A stretch of 64,000 nucleotides of DNA from Antedon mediterranea (GCF_964355755.1 NC_092676.1:3206288-3270287); one strand, 5' to 3'. Counted from the first letter of the stretch, positions 1 to 14,371 are shown. Numbers and translations: made by a program. Notes: a model not told the origin generated them from the letters alone.

Positions 1-77
1 GATGCATAAAACACTCTCTATTATGTATTATGAATAAATCAAATATATATAGCGATATTCTAACGGTAACAAAAAGA

Positions 78-3000
78 TTATATATAAATAGCTGCTGGAC
101 ACTCGTCTCTTTGGGGAGACGCGTGCGCACTGGATCGTCTCTTGAATCCATTTTGTTCTAATATTTCTCCATTCGCTCTTTTGTTAAACACTGCTGTACT
201 CTCGGGTAATGCGGTTACTGGTAACGACAGACGCCGGTTAGAATTGATTTCTGTGAATGTCATTGGTCTACGCTTACCTAATTGTTGTTTTCCAAAATAG
301 TTGTCAGAAAAAACTTCCGGGTCGGGAAGCTTTTGCTCATTAAAAACTTCCGGGTCGGGAAGCATTTGCTGGCTTGTGTATGGGCGCATGCTCATTGGTT
401 TGCTTTTAGATTTGATGTCATCGATTGTCGAGTACACGTCTTCTCTGGTGTATGGCTGCATACGATATGAATCAATTTCCGTTGTGGATCTATCAGGCTG
501 AGATTGTGATCTACGGTAAAGTGACGATTTAGCTGGATTTGTTCTTTTTACGGTTGCATAAACTGGTGTAGTCATCTGAGTAGGTATATTAACTAAATCG
601 ATTATGTCATCTGGTGTTGTGTCAAATCCTTCTCTTACGGCCCATCCATTGGTATTGTCGTGTTCTCTGATGTCATACACATTGCCCTGCTTTCTGATGT
701 CATCACTGCCCATACTACTCCGTTCAACATGTAAAACTTTTCCATCATCAGGGTGTTCAGATATAGCTGTGAGGTGCTTGTTTATGTTTGTTCTGTTAAC
801 TAATCTTGGGACAGGGATAGGTTTAACAGAGTCGGTAGCACCGCCCAAAGCAGGCTCAGACACTGAACGACTTATCGTGCGTATAGGTTTGTCATCATCA
901 GGCACTGTCCATTTTAGCTTAGCCGGCGCCTTTTTGTCAACGCCATGTTGATCAATGGAATCTGCAGACGTTGATGGCCGTTCATCACTTTCACTACCGA
1001 TTTCATGAAGGCTTGTGGTGCTACCTTGCACAGGCATTAACCACTTCAATTTACTAGTATTTGTTGGAGGCGCAGTACTAACTACTTTTACAGCGTCTAC
1101 CTCATTTTCAATAACAGGTACTGTTGGTTTAAATTTACTAATCACTTTGACGTCGTCTGGTTTAGGTAATGTTGTCACAATGTGAACATTATCAATGAAA
1201 ATAGGAATAACCGTTTTAGACTCTTCTGGGTTTATTCCATTTGTCGACTGGCTAACGTTATTGACAACCTTAGATGAAGGCTTCACCACATCACCATTTG
1301 CCGATGAAGCATCATCAAAACCGTAATTAATCTGGGCCAATGAATTCCTATCCCATGTTACTCGTTTCTTTTTGTTTAGATCATTCTTGATTTCTAATTT
1401 CTTCTCATCGTCGTTTTGCCAGTTTGGCCGTGCGGCTACAAGCGTTCGCCAACATATTAAGTTGCATATTACACTGACTGTTTTTAGAGCTACAGTGACT
1501 CCGAAAAATGCTAGCCTAAAATCATCCAAGTTGTAAATTGAACACGAACCTTTCTCACCGCACGTTTTCTCCCAGAAAATACAACTAGAGTCGATTGCAG
1601 CTCCGAATATAAGAGGCGCTGGAATCATACCTATAAGAAAACAATCAAAGATGCAACTTGAATGAGTGTGTCACAATTGTAAAAAGTATTTATATATTTT
1701 TTTTATTGAAATGAGGACGGCAGGAATGCATCGTTATATCCATCTACACTGTTCTTTGGTTCCCACACAAGGACGCCGTATGCGCAAAGACATATAATTT
1801 ATCTAACTTTTCTGATAAACTGTGATTGGTCTAATTTCTGGCATAGCGTGTACTGTACGTCATAGCTTTGCCTAGAAAGCATAACCTCAATCTGAAACTT
1901 ACCGAATAATCGCATAAAGATTTCTCGCATACCAATTGCCATAGCCTTGTCATCTTCATCTACAGATCTGAAAGACAACACACCATAGACCTAATTGTTA
2001 CAGGCGTTTATTTTCAAATTATTATATACACCAGTCATATGCTCACTATGTCGGTCGGTCTGTAAACACTAACTTGAGCACGCGACTGCAGCCATGTATA
2101 TGGCCTTGTTTGAAGTGGCTCTTCTTTGTGAAATTAGATAAAACATTTGTATAGGCTTACCTTAAAGTTACCATAGTTTGCGGCACCTCTTCCATACTGT
2201 TTGTACAGGCTATGACAAATAACAGCACAACAAATGGTGCTAGTGCATTACACGTCTTGCTGCACTGAGATGAATCCACCACACCTCCTGATTCAATGCA
2301 AGAACACGACTGCAATGACTATGGCGACAAAATAGAAAATACTATTGGTTATGGGCAGCAATTTGGGCCAAAATTAATGTGGGCCAAAATTAATGTAGGA
2401 CTCATGTTTAAAAAGCTCGAAAAGTGTGCATGCCATGTCAATCCACGCCTAAAGGTCAAAAGACCACCAAGTTAGGAAACGTTCGTCGTAAATGAGAATT
2501 TATCTTAAAGAAAGATAAGCAATAAGCAGCTCATACAAGACAATTCTCAGTTCTCTCACAATGAACTGTTTGTGAAGTCTCCAAGCAACGTCATTAACCA
2601 AATGGCTGGATTCGAGAAGGAAACATTTACAGTTAAAGACATTTAATTTAAAATGACAACAAAATTGTCGACAAAGTGTCCTCTTACCTGTTCTGCTTCG
2701 TCGGTACAACCAGCGTGACATGGTGAGAAATACGTCACACCGTCATCGCCACAAACTGGATCATACACTTCATGACAACTACAATTTGCATTGCATTCAG
2801 CAGTAAGCGTGACGCTATCACTATATAACAGAAACAATGGAAACAAATAGTAAATCCACAATATAATCCGTAAACAAAAACTCATAGAATTGTTTTTCCC
2901 TTTCACAACCAAAATTACGTCAGGCCACGAACAGTTTAGGACACTGGAAAACTTTTGTTTGCAAACTCGAGCAAACCCGAGTTTGGCAAGAGTGTAGTTT

Positions 3001-6000
3001 TCCAGTGTAGTTGTCTAGTGTAAACCAGTTTCGAGTTGTAGAAAACTTATTTGCAGAAGACTAGGCTAGGAAATAATCTTTGTAGCGAATTTTTTGCGTG
3101 TGGTACTGTTGTCTAGTGTACTTTTTAAATAAAAAATTAACGTCATTGCGAAATAGGGAAGCATATCACCAACAACCGTTTATCTAAACTGTAATTGGTC
3201 AAATCACTTTGTGCTGCGCTTACGTCATCCTTGCGTTGAGTTCTAGTGGAAACAATGTCCTCACTCACCTATTCTGATCGTACGCAGATGATATTCCAGC
3301 TATAGGTCCGCTACTGCACCCTAGTCCCAGCATAATTAACAGACCCGTTAACGTGATTAAACTTGTAATGAATAACACTTTTGCAGATTCTGTGATTCCA
3401 GCCCTTATCTTCTTTATCAAGTAGCCACCGACAAGCTGGCCAAGTCCGAATGCTGGCACAGGTACTAAACCTTAATAAAAAAAATATAGATATATTCTTA
3501 GTAACATGGAATTGTATATTTCACGGAATTGTATATTTCACGGAATTGTATACAACAAAGGAAAGATTGACTGTAGAATGAACGAAGAAATAAGCCTAAC
3601 TTCGGAAAACTTTATAATACCACATGTTCGCCGAGGAATCAAGATGACTCACCAGGAGAATTGAAACGCTTGTCGAGGAATCTCAGCGTGTTTTATGTAA
3701 CTACACCTGAGTTGATCATCAGATTGATCATCATGTGACATACCAGTTCCAGTTTGAGAGCCTGGATGTGAAGTTTGTAACTTCATTAAAAGTGCCCCCC
3801 CCCACCCATTTTTTATTTATGCCCCCGTATAAACTCTAACGTGTGCCGCTGATATTCCGGGAAGGGACATTCATTGTCTTTCGTAGGCTCGTTCCACTTT
3901 TATTCTCATATAATATTCTTAATATAATAATGAATTAATAATAGATATATTCATATAGTGCAAATAAAGGATGTCTCTATGCGCTCGACAATAAAGAGAA
4001 AGAGTGGAAACCAAAAGGAAGAGAACAAAAAGACAAGCTAGCACCCAAACCGGAGTATGGGGATACATCATCACCGCTAACTGGAGATCAGTGTGTAAGT
4101 ACCCCAGTAAGCATCGGTTAAGTCTTGATCTGTTCAGGGATCCGGTGCCTCCTAGCCTAGTCAGAAAACAACAACAGGCAAGAAATATACATACAATACT
4201 TCATCTTACTCTCTGTAGTAAAATCGTTCACATTGTGTATTTACTTAACATTGTAACAGTTGAGGGAATGCTTTTGAACAGTAAAAGAGAGCTGACGTTG
4301 GGATTATTCCTTAGAGTTTTTGTACAGGTAATATATTTATGGCGGTCAAGGTCAATGGAAATTGGGTTAACATAGAGTAATTACATTAATGTCATGACGA
4401 CAATATACAGTAATATAACTGTGGAAACCTAGTGGAAATTTCAAATAGTTCAAATTTATTAGAGTAAAGGGACTATAAAAATAAACGGAAACCAGTAAAT
4501 AAACGTCGATGACAACTACTTGTTACATATATTGTAACCGAATACTAACGTTATTATCTGTTTACTATCGAATAATTTCTTATGACCTCAAATATTTTAC
4601 TACTGTACCACACATCAATTCATTCATTTATTTAGAAACAGTTCCAAGAAATAAAAGAAGTATACATTTAAAATAACCTAAATGGTTGCAATGAATAAGA
4701 ACTGTTTCTGGGAGCAGAAAAAGAAGTATTGATACGAAAAAGAAGGACATTGATACTATGACGACAGTTGAATCAATGTACACGATATTTAGCCACGGAA
4801 ACAACGGGTGAAGCAAAGAGTTAAGCGTTTAGGGAGAAAGGCGTATCCTTCCATTTCTCGTCCCGTTTTTATGGGGCCTAAAGGAAATCCACATTGCTGA
4901 TTTGTTTTTCTTTATATTGTGTAACCTTGTACTTTTGTCGTTTTCTTTGTAAAGGTTCTTACAACTACAAAAAAAAAAGGCCATTTTCTTGGTATAATCC
5001 ACACACTTTCTATAAAAAATATATACTTGAATTGAAAAAGGAGAGAGGCGATTTCCAGATAGATGTTATTTTTTTAAAAAAATGGTGACTACTTTGATGC
5101 GGATTGATACATTAATGCGCTATATCAAACAGCATTTAGTTATTTTGTCAAAAATAAAATTTAAAAATAATATATACTAGAAAAAGACATGAAAAAGCAA
5201 TACATTAGAAAACGTCAATGAAATTAAACATTAAAAGCAGAAAAACATGAGATTCACTTTCATATCTAATTAACTTGTGCAGATTGATTCGAAGACAACA
5301 TTATGTTCCCAAATTTTGATTGACGTAATATATTTACAACTTACCAGTAAGAAGGTTAGCAGTTGCTGTCGACAGTCCAAATTGAGTTTCAAAATACTTC
5401 GGAATAAAACTTGTTATTCCAAAAACAATTGCCACTGTTGTTACAAAGCCAATGTTTACTGTCATAAATGGTAAATTCCTTAACAGCCGCCAAGTAGAAC
5501 GTGGTAAACCTAGAATGATAATGATTTATGGAAATAATTGTTTAAAGCTCTGTCTACACTATCAAACTAGTTTGACAACAAAAAGTGTGAAAGTGCAAAG
5601 ATATGGTACTGATATGACGTCATCATGTCTATATATCATCACATCACATAAAGTGTGATAGTGTGGGCAGAGCTTTAGACGTAGACCTACTAGATCACAT
5701 TTTAAATACGTGTGCAAACATCAAGATGAAGTTTTAATCAACTTACCACAACTCGTGGAGATCTTGCGTTTTGTATTAACCGTTTTTGGTGGCCTCTCTA
5801 GCAGCTGTTTTGGAAAACTGAAAAAAGGCAACGCAGAAACAAAGATGATAAAACCAGTGATAATGATTCCAATCCACCATGCTCCTGCCCAGTCTTCATC
5901 GTCTGACGTCAGTGGAATGGTATCGGTGTCAACACGGTAGAAGTCAATCCATAGCTTGATAAAAAAAGACGAGGCTACGAAGGACAAGATTGAGCCTACG

Positions 6001-9000
6001 CCGTACATACTGTTGATGATGCCTTAAAAGAGAAACAATGCTATGTCTGATTTGGTACTATTTTAAAAAAAAGATTAAAACCACAGTATTTTTATTTCTA
6101 ATTTATAAAACTGCAAAACTAACAATGAATAATTCTACGGTAAATTTTACAGTACATTCTTGTTTTTATAGCAAGCGTTTTTCTGATAAATTTCAAATGA
6201 AACTTTGTTAAAAGGTACATACCAATATAGAATGCTGAGTTGCCACTATTTGTGTTATCGTCAATGTAGGAGAAGCCCAGGGGCTTAACAGGCGTCCATG
6301 CCGCTCCTGCTATAGCTGCGCCAACAGCTAGCAAAATGTAGGCTTTCGAATTATCATCATTTTGATCTTGTTCATCTAACGAACAATCTAAAGATAAAGT
6401 GTTATTATAATAACTATATTTTCCGAAATAAAAGAAATTGTAATACAACGAACATGTAATAACGTACGGAATAAATATAATATATGTCTGTTGAATTTAT
6501 TAACCCAGTTAAACTAAACGAAAAAATAAAACCCACAAAATTTTAAATAACACAAACCTCAATTTATCTAATCACTTCGTTAATGTAAAAAATAAATAGA
6601 TTAGTTTTGAAAATCATGCGGCCTACCTTCATAATCACTCCTATTCAAACGGCAGCGGTTTTCGTTCGGGTGCGTATATAAAGCATACTCTCCGTAAATG
6701 AATTGAGGTAGAAAGATTATGATTGTTCCAATAGTTATAAAAAGGAGGCCGATACCAATCCACTGTGGTCGGTTTCTTGAACGTTTACCGCCAAAATAAA
6801 CTACGAATAACTGAACAGCCAGAGCACCTAAGTTGTATACGGTACCTATCAATGCAACCTGGAAAAGAACAAAACAAATAATTTATTCAATTTAATTTTA
6901 TTTCGGAACTAGTCCAAATAAACAATACAAATAACAACAACACAAATAAATAGATGCAAAAAGAGATTGGACTAAAAACAAGGTTAGAAAATAAACAACG
7001 AAAAAATAGACAATTAAGAATATTTTGGCCTAGAGTAGTTGGGTCCATTTTCTATATACAGTTTTGAATTTTTAAGCATTTACATTAAGCTTTAAATTTC
7101 CCCTTATTTAAAGAAATAAATAGATGCAAAAAGAGATTCGACTACAAACAAGGTTTGAAAAGTACTGTAAAAAGAGATAATTATGAATTTTCTATACAGT
7201 TTTGGATTTTAAAGCATTTACATTGTTAAATAAATTATATTAATTTCTTCGTATCTAAAGAACTGAACAATGCACGATGTTCAATTACTGGAAAGGATGG
7301 CGCTGGTTTAGACAAATCTATTGTACTGTTATATATTATTTCATTCAAATTACTGTTAATTACAAACAAACATTGTTATTTGCCTTTACACAGACGAGCG
7401 GTAACGGTAACAAAAAATAATGGATTCTATGTTATTCCTTATGACGATTTTCACACAAAGCGGAGCGGACGGACGGTTTCCGCTCAGGATAGATACAGAT
7501 TCTACGTAGGACAAGCTACGCGGTTTTCCGCTTACCGTTACCGCTCGTCTGTGTTATTTGCCTTTTAAACCTTGAAAGCTATAACAGTAGATTTGCAGTG
7601 AACCGTTTCCTCCTCCATAAATCTAGTATCTTTTATTAGGTAGCCGACAAAAATAAAGCCGGATTACGCCGCCAAAATAAAACTATTTTGGAAGGGTTAC
7701 GTGGGTAATTAACTATCCGATACTGTATCTAGGCAACATTTATAATTCCTGTATTATCATAGACAAATTCGTAAGCTCTGTCGACACTGACAACAAAATG
7801 TGATGTGCTCATATATGGACATGATGATGTCATACCACTACCATATTTAAGCATATTACGGTACCATACATATTTGGGCACATCACACTTATATTCGGCA
7901 TTACATATTACTACTGGATATGAAGATTTACTATGATTATAACTTATCGTAATTGTAACTTTTTTTATAAGCTAGCAATTTAAAAGAAAACTATATGTTA
8001 TTGTAAACCTTTATTTTTCATTATTTGTTGTAATAAACTATTTTGTGTTACGCTAGCGACCAGACAGGACAACAAACAAACACAGATAAACTTCATTTAT
8101 TATAATGACAAATATTTAAACGTGTATATTGTTAAATTTGTTGTAATAAACTATTATTTGTAATACTGATCCTTCATATTTAAAAAATTCTTTGTTGCAA
8201 CTCTCGAAATTCCTTGTTTATGGTCAAGTACTGTAGGCCTACTGTACAAGGATGTTTTGTACGATACGATAGTATTTATTGTCATTTAAACAACATTATA
8301 AGAGTTTTAATAAAGTTAACAACTTCCGTAGAAAAAAACCGATTATAAATTCAACAAAAACTCCATTGGCCAATTTTACTATTTGTTTGCTTTAAATTAC
8401 AGTTTTTTCATGTAAAAAAATTTGTTTTGTAACTAATTTTTGGTCAAACTGGCATAATGGCATATTTAAAAAAAAATGTCAATAATTATTTGTTAAGGGG
8501 GACAATACATCTTTAAAATGTTGCAGAAATCCTAAACAATACAGAGGACATTTAGCACATTTTAATGATCATAGTGGATATGAAACTGAACACTATGTAA
8601 AATAATGTGGTAAACTATACAGGGCAGGGTCCCACGGAGAACATTCTCAACATAACAACGTAAAGTTGGAATGTGGTGCTAATAATAATGTGGGTTTAAA
8701 CAGAGAGGATACAAAGAGATAAAAATGTTTAAAGATGTATTGTCCTCCAAAAACATGAAAAATGAAGATGAATTAATCTGACTATGAATAGGTTATTTGT
8801 AGTTTTAATAAAATGAATCACTTCCAAAGAAAAAAAAAACAAAAAAAAAAATGTTTTCACCTATAAAATAACATAATAATAATAATGGTTAAATGTAACC
8901 AAAAAACTGGCAGCCAAACACTGTTTGCTTTAAATTTCATTTTTTCCAGGTAAATAATTTTTTTTCCGATCCAATTTTTGGTCAAAGTGGATAACTATTA

Positions 9001-9673
9001 TGTGGTATTAAAATGGCATATTCAACAACAAAAATTAAAAACATTTTTTTTAAGGGAACAATTATACATCTTTAAGGAAATACCAAAAAAAAATGTGCAG
9101 TTCATGTTTTGTAGTGCGGTATCAAAATTAGTATTTTACTGGCAAGGTTTCAAAGTACATTTGAATTGACTCGAGGAAGAGGTCATACGAATGAGAGATG
9201 CTGGTGCATCAGACGGACTTTCTTGTTTTTGTTTAATAATGATGGCTAAGATAATGATTACGATGAAGATGATTATAATAATAATGTAAACGATTTAAAT
9301 AATTATGAGGTTAACTGAGATGCTAAAGAAAAGAAAGAAAAGAGAAGAAAGAAAAAAGGTGAAAATAAAAAAGGAGAACGAAAAGAGAGGTTGATGATGA
9401 TGGCATATTACGTAATGGCATTTGCATTTAGCGATAACATTATTTTTAAGATACAAATAAAAAACTTACCTTGGATAAAGAAAGATTGTAACGCGTTTCC
9501 AGCGTGGTAACACTACTAGATATGGATCCAACGAAGAACGCGTCAGCAAAACTAACGGCACACATACAGAAAACGAATGACCTGATGCTGTTTAGACACT
9601 TAGGCCATCGCTTTGGACACTGCTCTATCCAACCACAATAAACTCCACTAGAAGAATCGTTCTTGTCCGTCAT
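78..9673 (-). CDS. SLCO: Solute carrier organic anion transporter (OATP/SLCO family), 10 coding exons, long C-terminal tail
   Basis: Predicted plasma-membrane transporter of large amphipathic organic anions (family knowledge). Exons, 5' to 3' on the minus strand: 9470-9673, 6627-6858, 6223-6387, 5747-6022, 5345-5509, 3269-3470, 2688-2820, 2161-2309, 1903-1967, 78-1630; all joins are GT/AG and phase-consistent, giving 3144 nt, 1047 residues. Exon 1 carries TM1; exons 2-6 carry further TM segments, including the OATP signature region in exon 4 (DEDWAGAWWIG, with the usual Arg before Trp replaced by Asp). Exons 7-8 encode the Kazal-like extracellular loop with 10 cysteines (CSCHEVYDPVCGDDG). Exons 9-10 hold TM11-TM12 (IPAPLIFGAAIDSSC). 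After TM12 about 450 residues of polar tail follow; ordinary family members are 650-720 residues in total. The start is the only ATG before TM1 in exon 1; untranslated 5' exons could lie upstream. The paralogue group cannot be assigned. The stop is TAA at 78-80, and no polyadenylation signal is visible in the remaining 77 bases. Confidence 0.9.
3471..5344 (-). other. SLCO intron 5, no gene recognised
   Basis: This 1.9-kb intron holds AT-rich unique-looking sequence, a small 17-bp tandem repeat near 3510-3550, and a C-rich run near 3796. An open frame on the plus strand at 4004-4375 has a basic N terminus but resembles no family I know; I treat it as chance. Confidence 0.7.
5545..5676. mobile_element. 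MITE family A, copy 1
   Basis: Member of the commonest repeat in the window, in SLCO intron 4. The terminal inverted repeat is AAGCTCTGTCTACACTATCA, with its complement at the far end. The interior carries the family motif in which CATATCACTACCATATTTGG recurs a variable number of times. Several copies are flanked by TA on both sides, which suggests a Tc1/mariner-type origin (inference). No coding capacity. Confidence 0.8.
7376..7566. mobile_element. MITE family D, copy 1
   Basis: Ends are inverted repeats around ACACAGACGAGCGGTAACGG, and the interior is a near palindrome rich in CCGCT and AGCGG. The second copy at 43799-43990 shares termini and interior (for example CGTAGGACAAGCTACGCGG here against a near match there). 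No coding capacity. Confidence 0.75.
7772..7890. mobile_element. MITE family A, copy 2 (right end missing)
   Basis: Begins with the family-A terminal repeat after TA and continues with the ATGATGATGTCAT and ATTTGGGCACATCACAC blocks, but the right terminal repeat is absent. It lies in SLCO intron 1. Confidence 0.7.
8728..9076. mobile_element. MITE family C, copy 1
   Basis: About 350 bp with terminal inverted repeats resembling TTAAAGATGTATTGTCCCC and GGGGACAATACATCTTTAA. The interior is conserved between copies: AAAACATGAAAAATGAAGAT on the left, a TTTTAATAAA block, and AATGGCATATT near the right end. Other copies are at 34683-35019 and 40322-40535; a partial copy ends at about 8516. Confidence 0.8.
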
Positions 9674-10457
9674 TTCAAATGGTATGGCGTCAATTTGTTG
9701 TCAACCCTAAAAACTTGATAACCTATACTACTGTATATCAGACTTTTATCATCAACGTATAAAACTAAGAAGTTATGCAAATAAATTTACATACAAATGT
9801 CCCGTAACATACAGGTTTCATAGCTGGCTAGATCTAACGTGTACCAGTATGGGGCACTGACAGTGCACTGACGCTCTAACAATAGACATGAGAATTTACG
9901 ATGCAACGATACCTCAAGTTCGAACCAATGGATTCTATGGTCCAGTGAAGCGAAAGATTTACACTTTCAAAAAGGGCTAAGTTTGGTGAAGGACAAATCG
10001 CGTTGTATTTGAGTAGGTAATTGTATATTTTGGTGTTTAGTAGATTTACGAGCTTCAGTTCAGGGAACACATACGCCGGTTAAATACACTTTTGATATCA
10101 TAAAAATCTTTCATTTTACTTCTTGTCTGGTACAACGCCTTCTCATAGTTTTTCAAAATATGCCAATCATATTCATTGGTCCATTTAATAGAGGAAATTT
10201 AATATACAATCAACTCAACCTATACAAGTAAAATGAATGGAGTAACTAACTTAAAATATACGGTACCTTTCGACACATCGCGACTGTGGTTGTTGAACTG
10301 GGAATTCACTAGTATTATTGTGTGGTAAACATAAACGATAATATAATTGAAGAAAAACTACAAATATCACTTCCAACTAATACAATATAATACAATATAT
10401 AACAATAATTTACTAAAATAGAAATTTAAAATTAAAAAATGTATTCACTTTTCGTAA

Positions 10458-10590
10458 AGTTTGGTTCCACGCAATGCAAAATAAGTAATAAAGAGTTGAC
10501 CAATCACAAGCGAAAGAATGGATATAATAAAACAATATAATAATTCATCGCTTGCGATTGGTCACTTTCGGTGCGTGTAAGTCCTTTAGT
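10458..10590. mobile_element. MITE family B, degraded copy
   Basis: Starts with GTTTGGTTCCACGCAATGC and contains the family core TTGACCAATCACAAGCGA followed by its inverted form ATCGCTTGCGATTGGTCA. Family B is a palindromic element rich in ACGCAACG, with ends like GGTTCCCACTAG. This copy is degraded at the right end. Confidence 0.65.
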
Positions 10591-13500
10591 TGCACCATAC
10601 GTTAAAAAAATTCGTTAGGAATCACAAACATGGAATATTAAGCATTGGTTTTGGCAAACACAGTGTTTCAGTGTTTCGTTCATTGAAGAATAGATAATAA
10701 AAAACAATGACAAACAAAATTGTTTCTTTTTGACATGACTCATCGTCCACCGTAATCTAGTTATCACTGCATCTTTTAATCATATACATAACTTCTATAA
10801 TTCTATCCATCCGTTTACCATTCTCATACAATTCACTTTATAAGAACACTCTTTTTGTGTATTAAACGTCAATTATTTTACACAAACAATACATAAAATA
10901 GCGATAGATTTACACAGTTGCGAGTTCTTTTGTTTTGGATAATACTCGAACTTGAACTTGGTATATTATCGGCGGCACGCGAACTTTATGAATCTGCAAA
11001 GCTTTTCATAGTAGAGGAACGCAAGATGGAAGAACTTCTCGGCGTTTATTGTGCTTATTTAACGAATTGTTTCCAAAATAGATTGAATCAGGACAGAACT
11101 TTACTTTTTCCTGATTCAATTGAAATGAATGAATTAAAATGAAATAACTTTATCCTAAAACTTGGTTGTCTTTATTTTCAACCAAAACAGTGTAATTTAA
11201 TCATTAATTTCAAGAAATCCATTATGAACACAAGTGAAACGTTGTGTGTATTATACGCCTCTGTTTTGAATTCTTAGTGGGAACAGAGCTTTAGTTTCAT
11301 TAACAAAACGGCGGCCGTCCATGGTACGCAACTGAATGTGGCTATCAAGTACTGTATATAGGAATCAAAATTATCTATAGTTATTATAACAAGTTGATTG
11401 TAATTGTTTGTAACTACTGTACTGTGGAGTATGTATTTCAAGCTAACGGTTAAATTTAGGAAGACTTTTGTAATAATTATACAAGCTATTTGAGAATAAT
11501 GTTTCTAGTTTTTCAAATATACTAGGCCTATTTGATCGTAACCTGTAATGTTGAGTATAGCTTATTCTCACAGGCGAAACTAGTCTGTTTGAAACTTCCA
11601 TTCAATAAACTAGGCTTAGTTTTTTGGTTGTAACCCGTAATTTGGTTGTAATTTCATAGTTTATGGTCACATAGGCGAGACATACTGAGTTTAAAGCTTC
11701 CATTCAATCATTTTGTTACTAAACTCTAAGCGACCTTCGAGTTGATCTACTTTCAGCTGATTCCTTAATAAAATGGATCATAATTAATAACGAACGTTAG
11801 ATACATTAGACAATAATGCTGCGTGTAAGTTCAGATAGCGTTCATCGGTTTTGAAGTTTTCGTTAGCGATACATATTACAATCCAGGATTTGACACTTGT
11901 ATTAGACGACTACAAAAGAAGTCGCTACCGGTTTTGTGTTTAACATTTTGTTATAATCTCTTGAAATAACGGATATAAATTGTTTCATGGTCTAATGTAT
12001 AACAATTGTCGTTAAAACTAGGATGGTTCAATATTACACATATCGAAATCACGTAAACACATTTTTATTATTTAAAACATAAATACTTGTCAAATTATTC
12101 TACTTTTTTTCTTTTAAAAATATTTTTCTCTTACTTGTAATTTTCTTCTCAACCGGACAAAATGAGAATAATACGAGGTTAGAATATTGTGTTAACGGAA
12201 CGAAATCATAATTTTGCATAATTCTTCTGCTAAGTTTCATTAATCAATATTGCCATTTGTTGTTGAGGATAGTTAATGCAGGGAAAAGTGTAATTTCACT
12301 CTTTGCCAGGTTAACGATAATGACAATCTATAGCAATGAGCATGTTGACATTGGACGGGATAGAACGATGACGTGATGATACACACATGATAATAGAGAT
12401 TGTTAACGACGGTGATGAATAGGGACTTTACGAAACAGGACGGTGAGAGGGGAGGTCGACGGATGTCCCGTGGCTGTTTCTTAAAGTCCCTAATATGTTG
12501 GCGGAGGCGACGACAATGATGAGATAATCATGACGTCAACAGAGATGGAAATGATGACGATGACGCCAATGGAAATGATAAGACGATGATGATGATGACG
12601 AAATGATGTAAGATATAAATGATACTTCGAAGATTATTACAACGTATGATAGAAATGTCAACGATGATATTATACATAATGACGACGACTATGATTATAT
12701 TTTATTTTAATTATTATTATTTGTTTCGCGGCAGTTGGCGGTAATATAACAGATCGTGACGACCGGAACGTGTCCTTCCACGTTATACGAGCATTCAGGT
12801 TACGTTAAATTACCGTTTTCTTCGGTTATCGTCCCGAAAAAAAAACAACCGGCTAATGACGACAACGAGACGATGATGAAAATAACAATTATGAAAACGG
12901 CGATTATGTAAATGATGAGCACAATGATGATAATAATACGATATAATATATCATGACTGAAATGATGAAGATGAATATGTCATTAGTATAAAGACAATGA
13001 ATAATATGCACATCATTGAATGTTATATAGTGACTGGTGACCGATTTACAGATCAATGTAACTAATGTATTGATAAGAGTTTAAACAATTTTCTTCCAAG
13101 AATAACAGTTTGTACCTGACTGGCGTGTAAATCACAAGTCCCGGAGCGCCACCTTGATCACCCAACAAGGACCAAATCAGGGGGGTCAAATCACCAATGC
13201 TTTATTACCAGTAAAACTATATACAACTTAATTGGGACTAACTTACTATGCCCTGTTTACATAAACTAATATATTTTATATAGAATTAGGTTAATCATAA
13301 TTCGAAAGACCTACTAGTCTAGAAAGAAAAAAGTAATTTAGGAAATCTACCACCTCCTCTGCGATGGTTAACAAGGACGCGAGCGTATCACCATGACAAC
13401 TAAATACTAAATAATTGTATTATTAAGGGTGCAGTCTTGAAATGACGTTGGTGTTTATAGGGTAAACTTGAGTACCATAACAGATATGATACTAAAATAT

Positions 13501-14371
13501 CATAGTAAAATTTCAACTGTTGAGAGTCGTACGTCAAAACAATGTAAATAGCCCAAAAATGTCCATCAGATTTCAACAATCGACAAACTAGTCTTGAGCA
13601 GTTTGTGATTTAACTCCTCGTGAAACGAACCTGAAGTAGTGTGTTGCCTTAGTAGGCCTAGTACTGCAATTGTACATAACTGTAATGTAGTTATATTTTT
13701 AACACCCAATGAAGATTATTCTATTAATTAATATAATGATTGTTTTGTTTTATTTAGTGGAGTCGACGTTTCTAGCTCAACTAGTATACGTATGAAACGC
13801 CATATGTGCCAAACTATTGATCTTTTTTAACTAATATTAAGTCAAAACTCCGCCTGGAACCCAGACTAGTTACAATATAATCCAGTTCCGGTGAATACCG
13901 GGCATTGTTAGCACAGTACAATTTAAATAACACAAACAAATTAATCTACGTCAATCAAGTTTATTCTCTTAATTAAAAACAGTTTTCTATTTTAATTGAC
14001 AGTTATCAAGTATTCACTCGATCTTACTTTATTTTATTGCACTTTTATGTGATTTACTTCTAATAATTCGAAAACAAAATTGTGTGAACCCTTCACCTAC
14101 CGATTTCATTCGGTTTTTATAAACCTTTTCTAAATAAAATAGTCCTACTTTAACACTACATTATCAACGTTAAATCTAATAAATTTGTTTTTACCATCTA
14201 CAGACAAGACAATGAACAATCATAAACGTGTTTAGGCCTACATCAACATGTCATTATATACGACACAATTATGACAATATATTTATATTATATTTTATAT
14301 TTGATATGATCTTATTGCTGTATTTGACGTATTTCCACTCCATAAACGACATCTCTCCCCACTTCATGACG

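Larger units (their letters stand above)
6859..9469 (-). other. SLCO intron 1, MITE-rich
   Basis: The longest SLCO intron. It contains a short inverted-repeat element at 7376-7566, a truncated family-A MITE at 7772-7890, and two family-C elements (about 8300-8516 partial and 8728-9076). The rest is AT-rich with short A and T runs; a GA-rich stretch lies at 9320-9390. Confidence 0.7.

Noticed and set aside
4004-4375. 123-codon open frame with a basic N terminus in SLCO intron 5
   Set aside because: No recognisable domain, no supporting exons, and a composition typical of translated non-coding sequence.
10918-11142. 74-codon frame starting MRVLLFWIIL that looks like a signal peptide
   Set aside because: Short, isolated and without cysteines or a processing pattern that would support a secreted peptide; it lies in sequence with no other sign of a gene.
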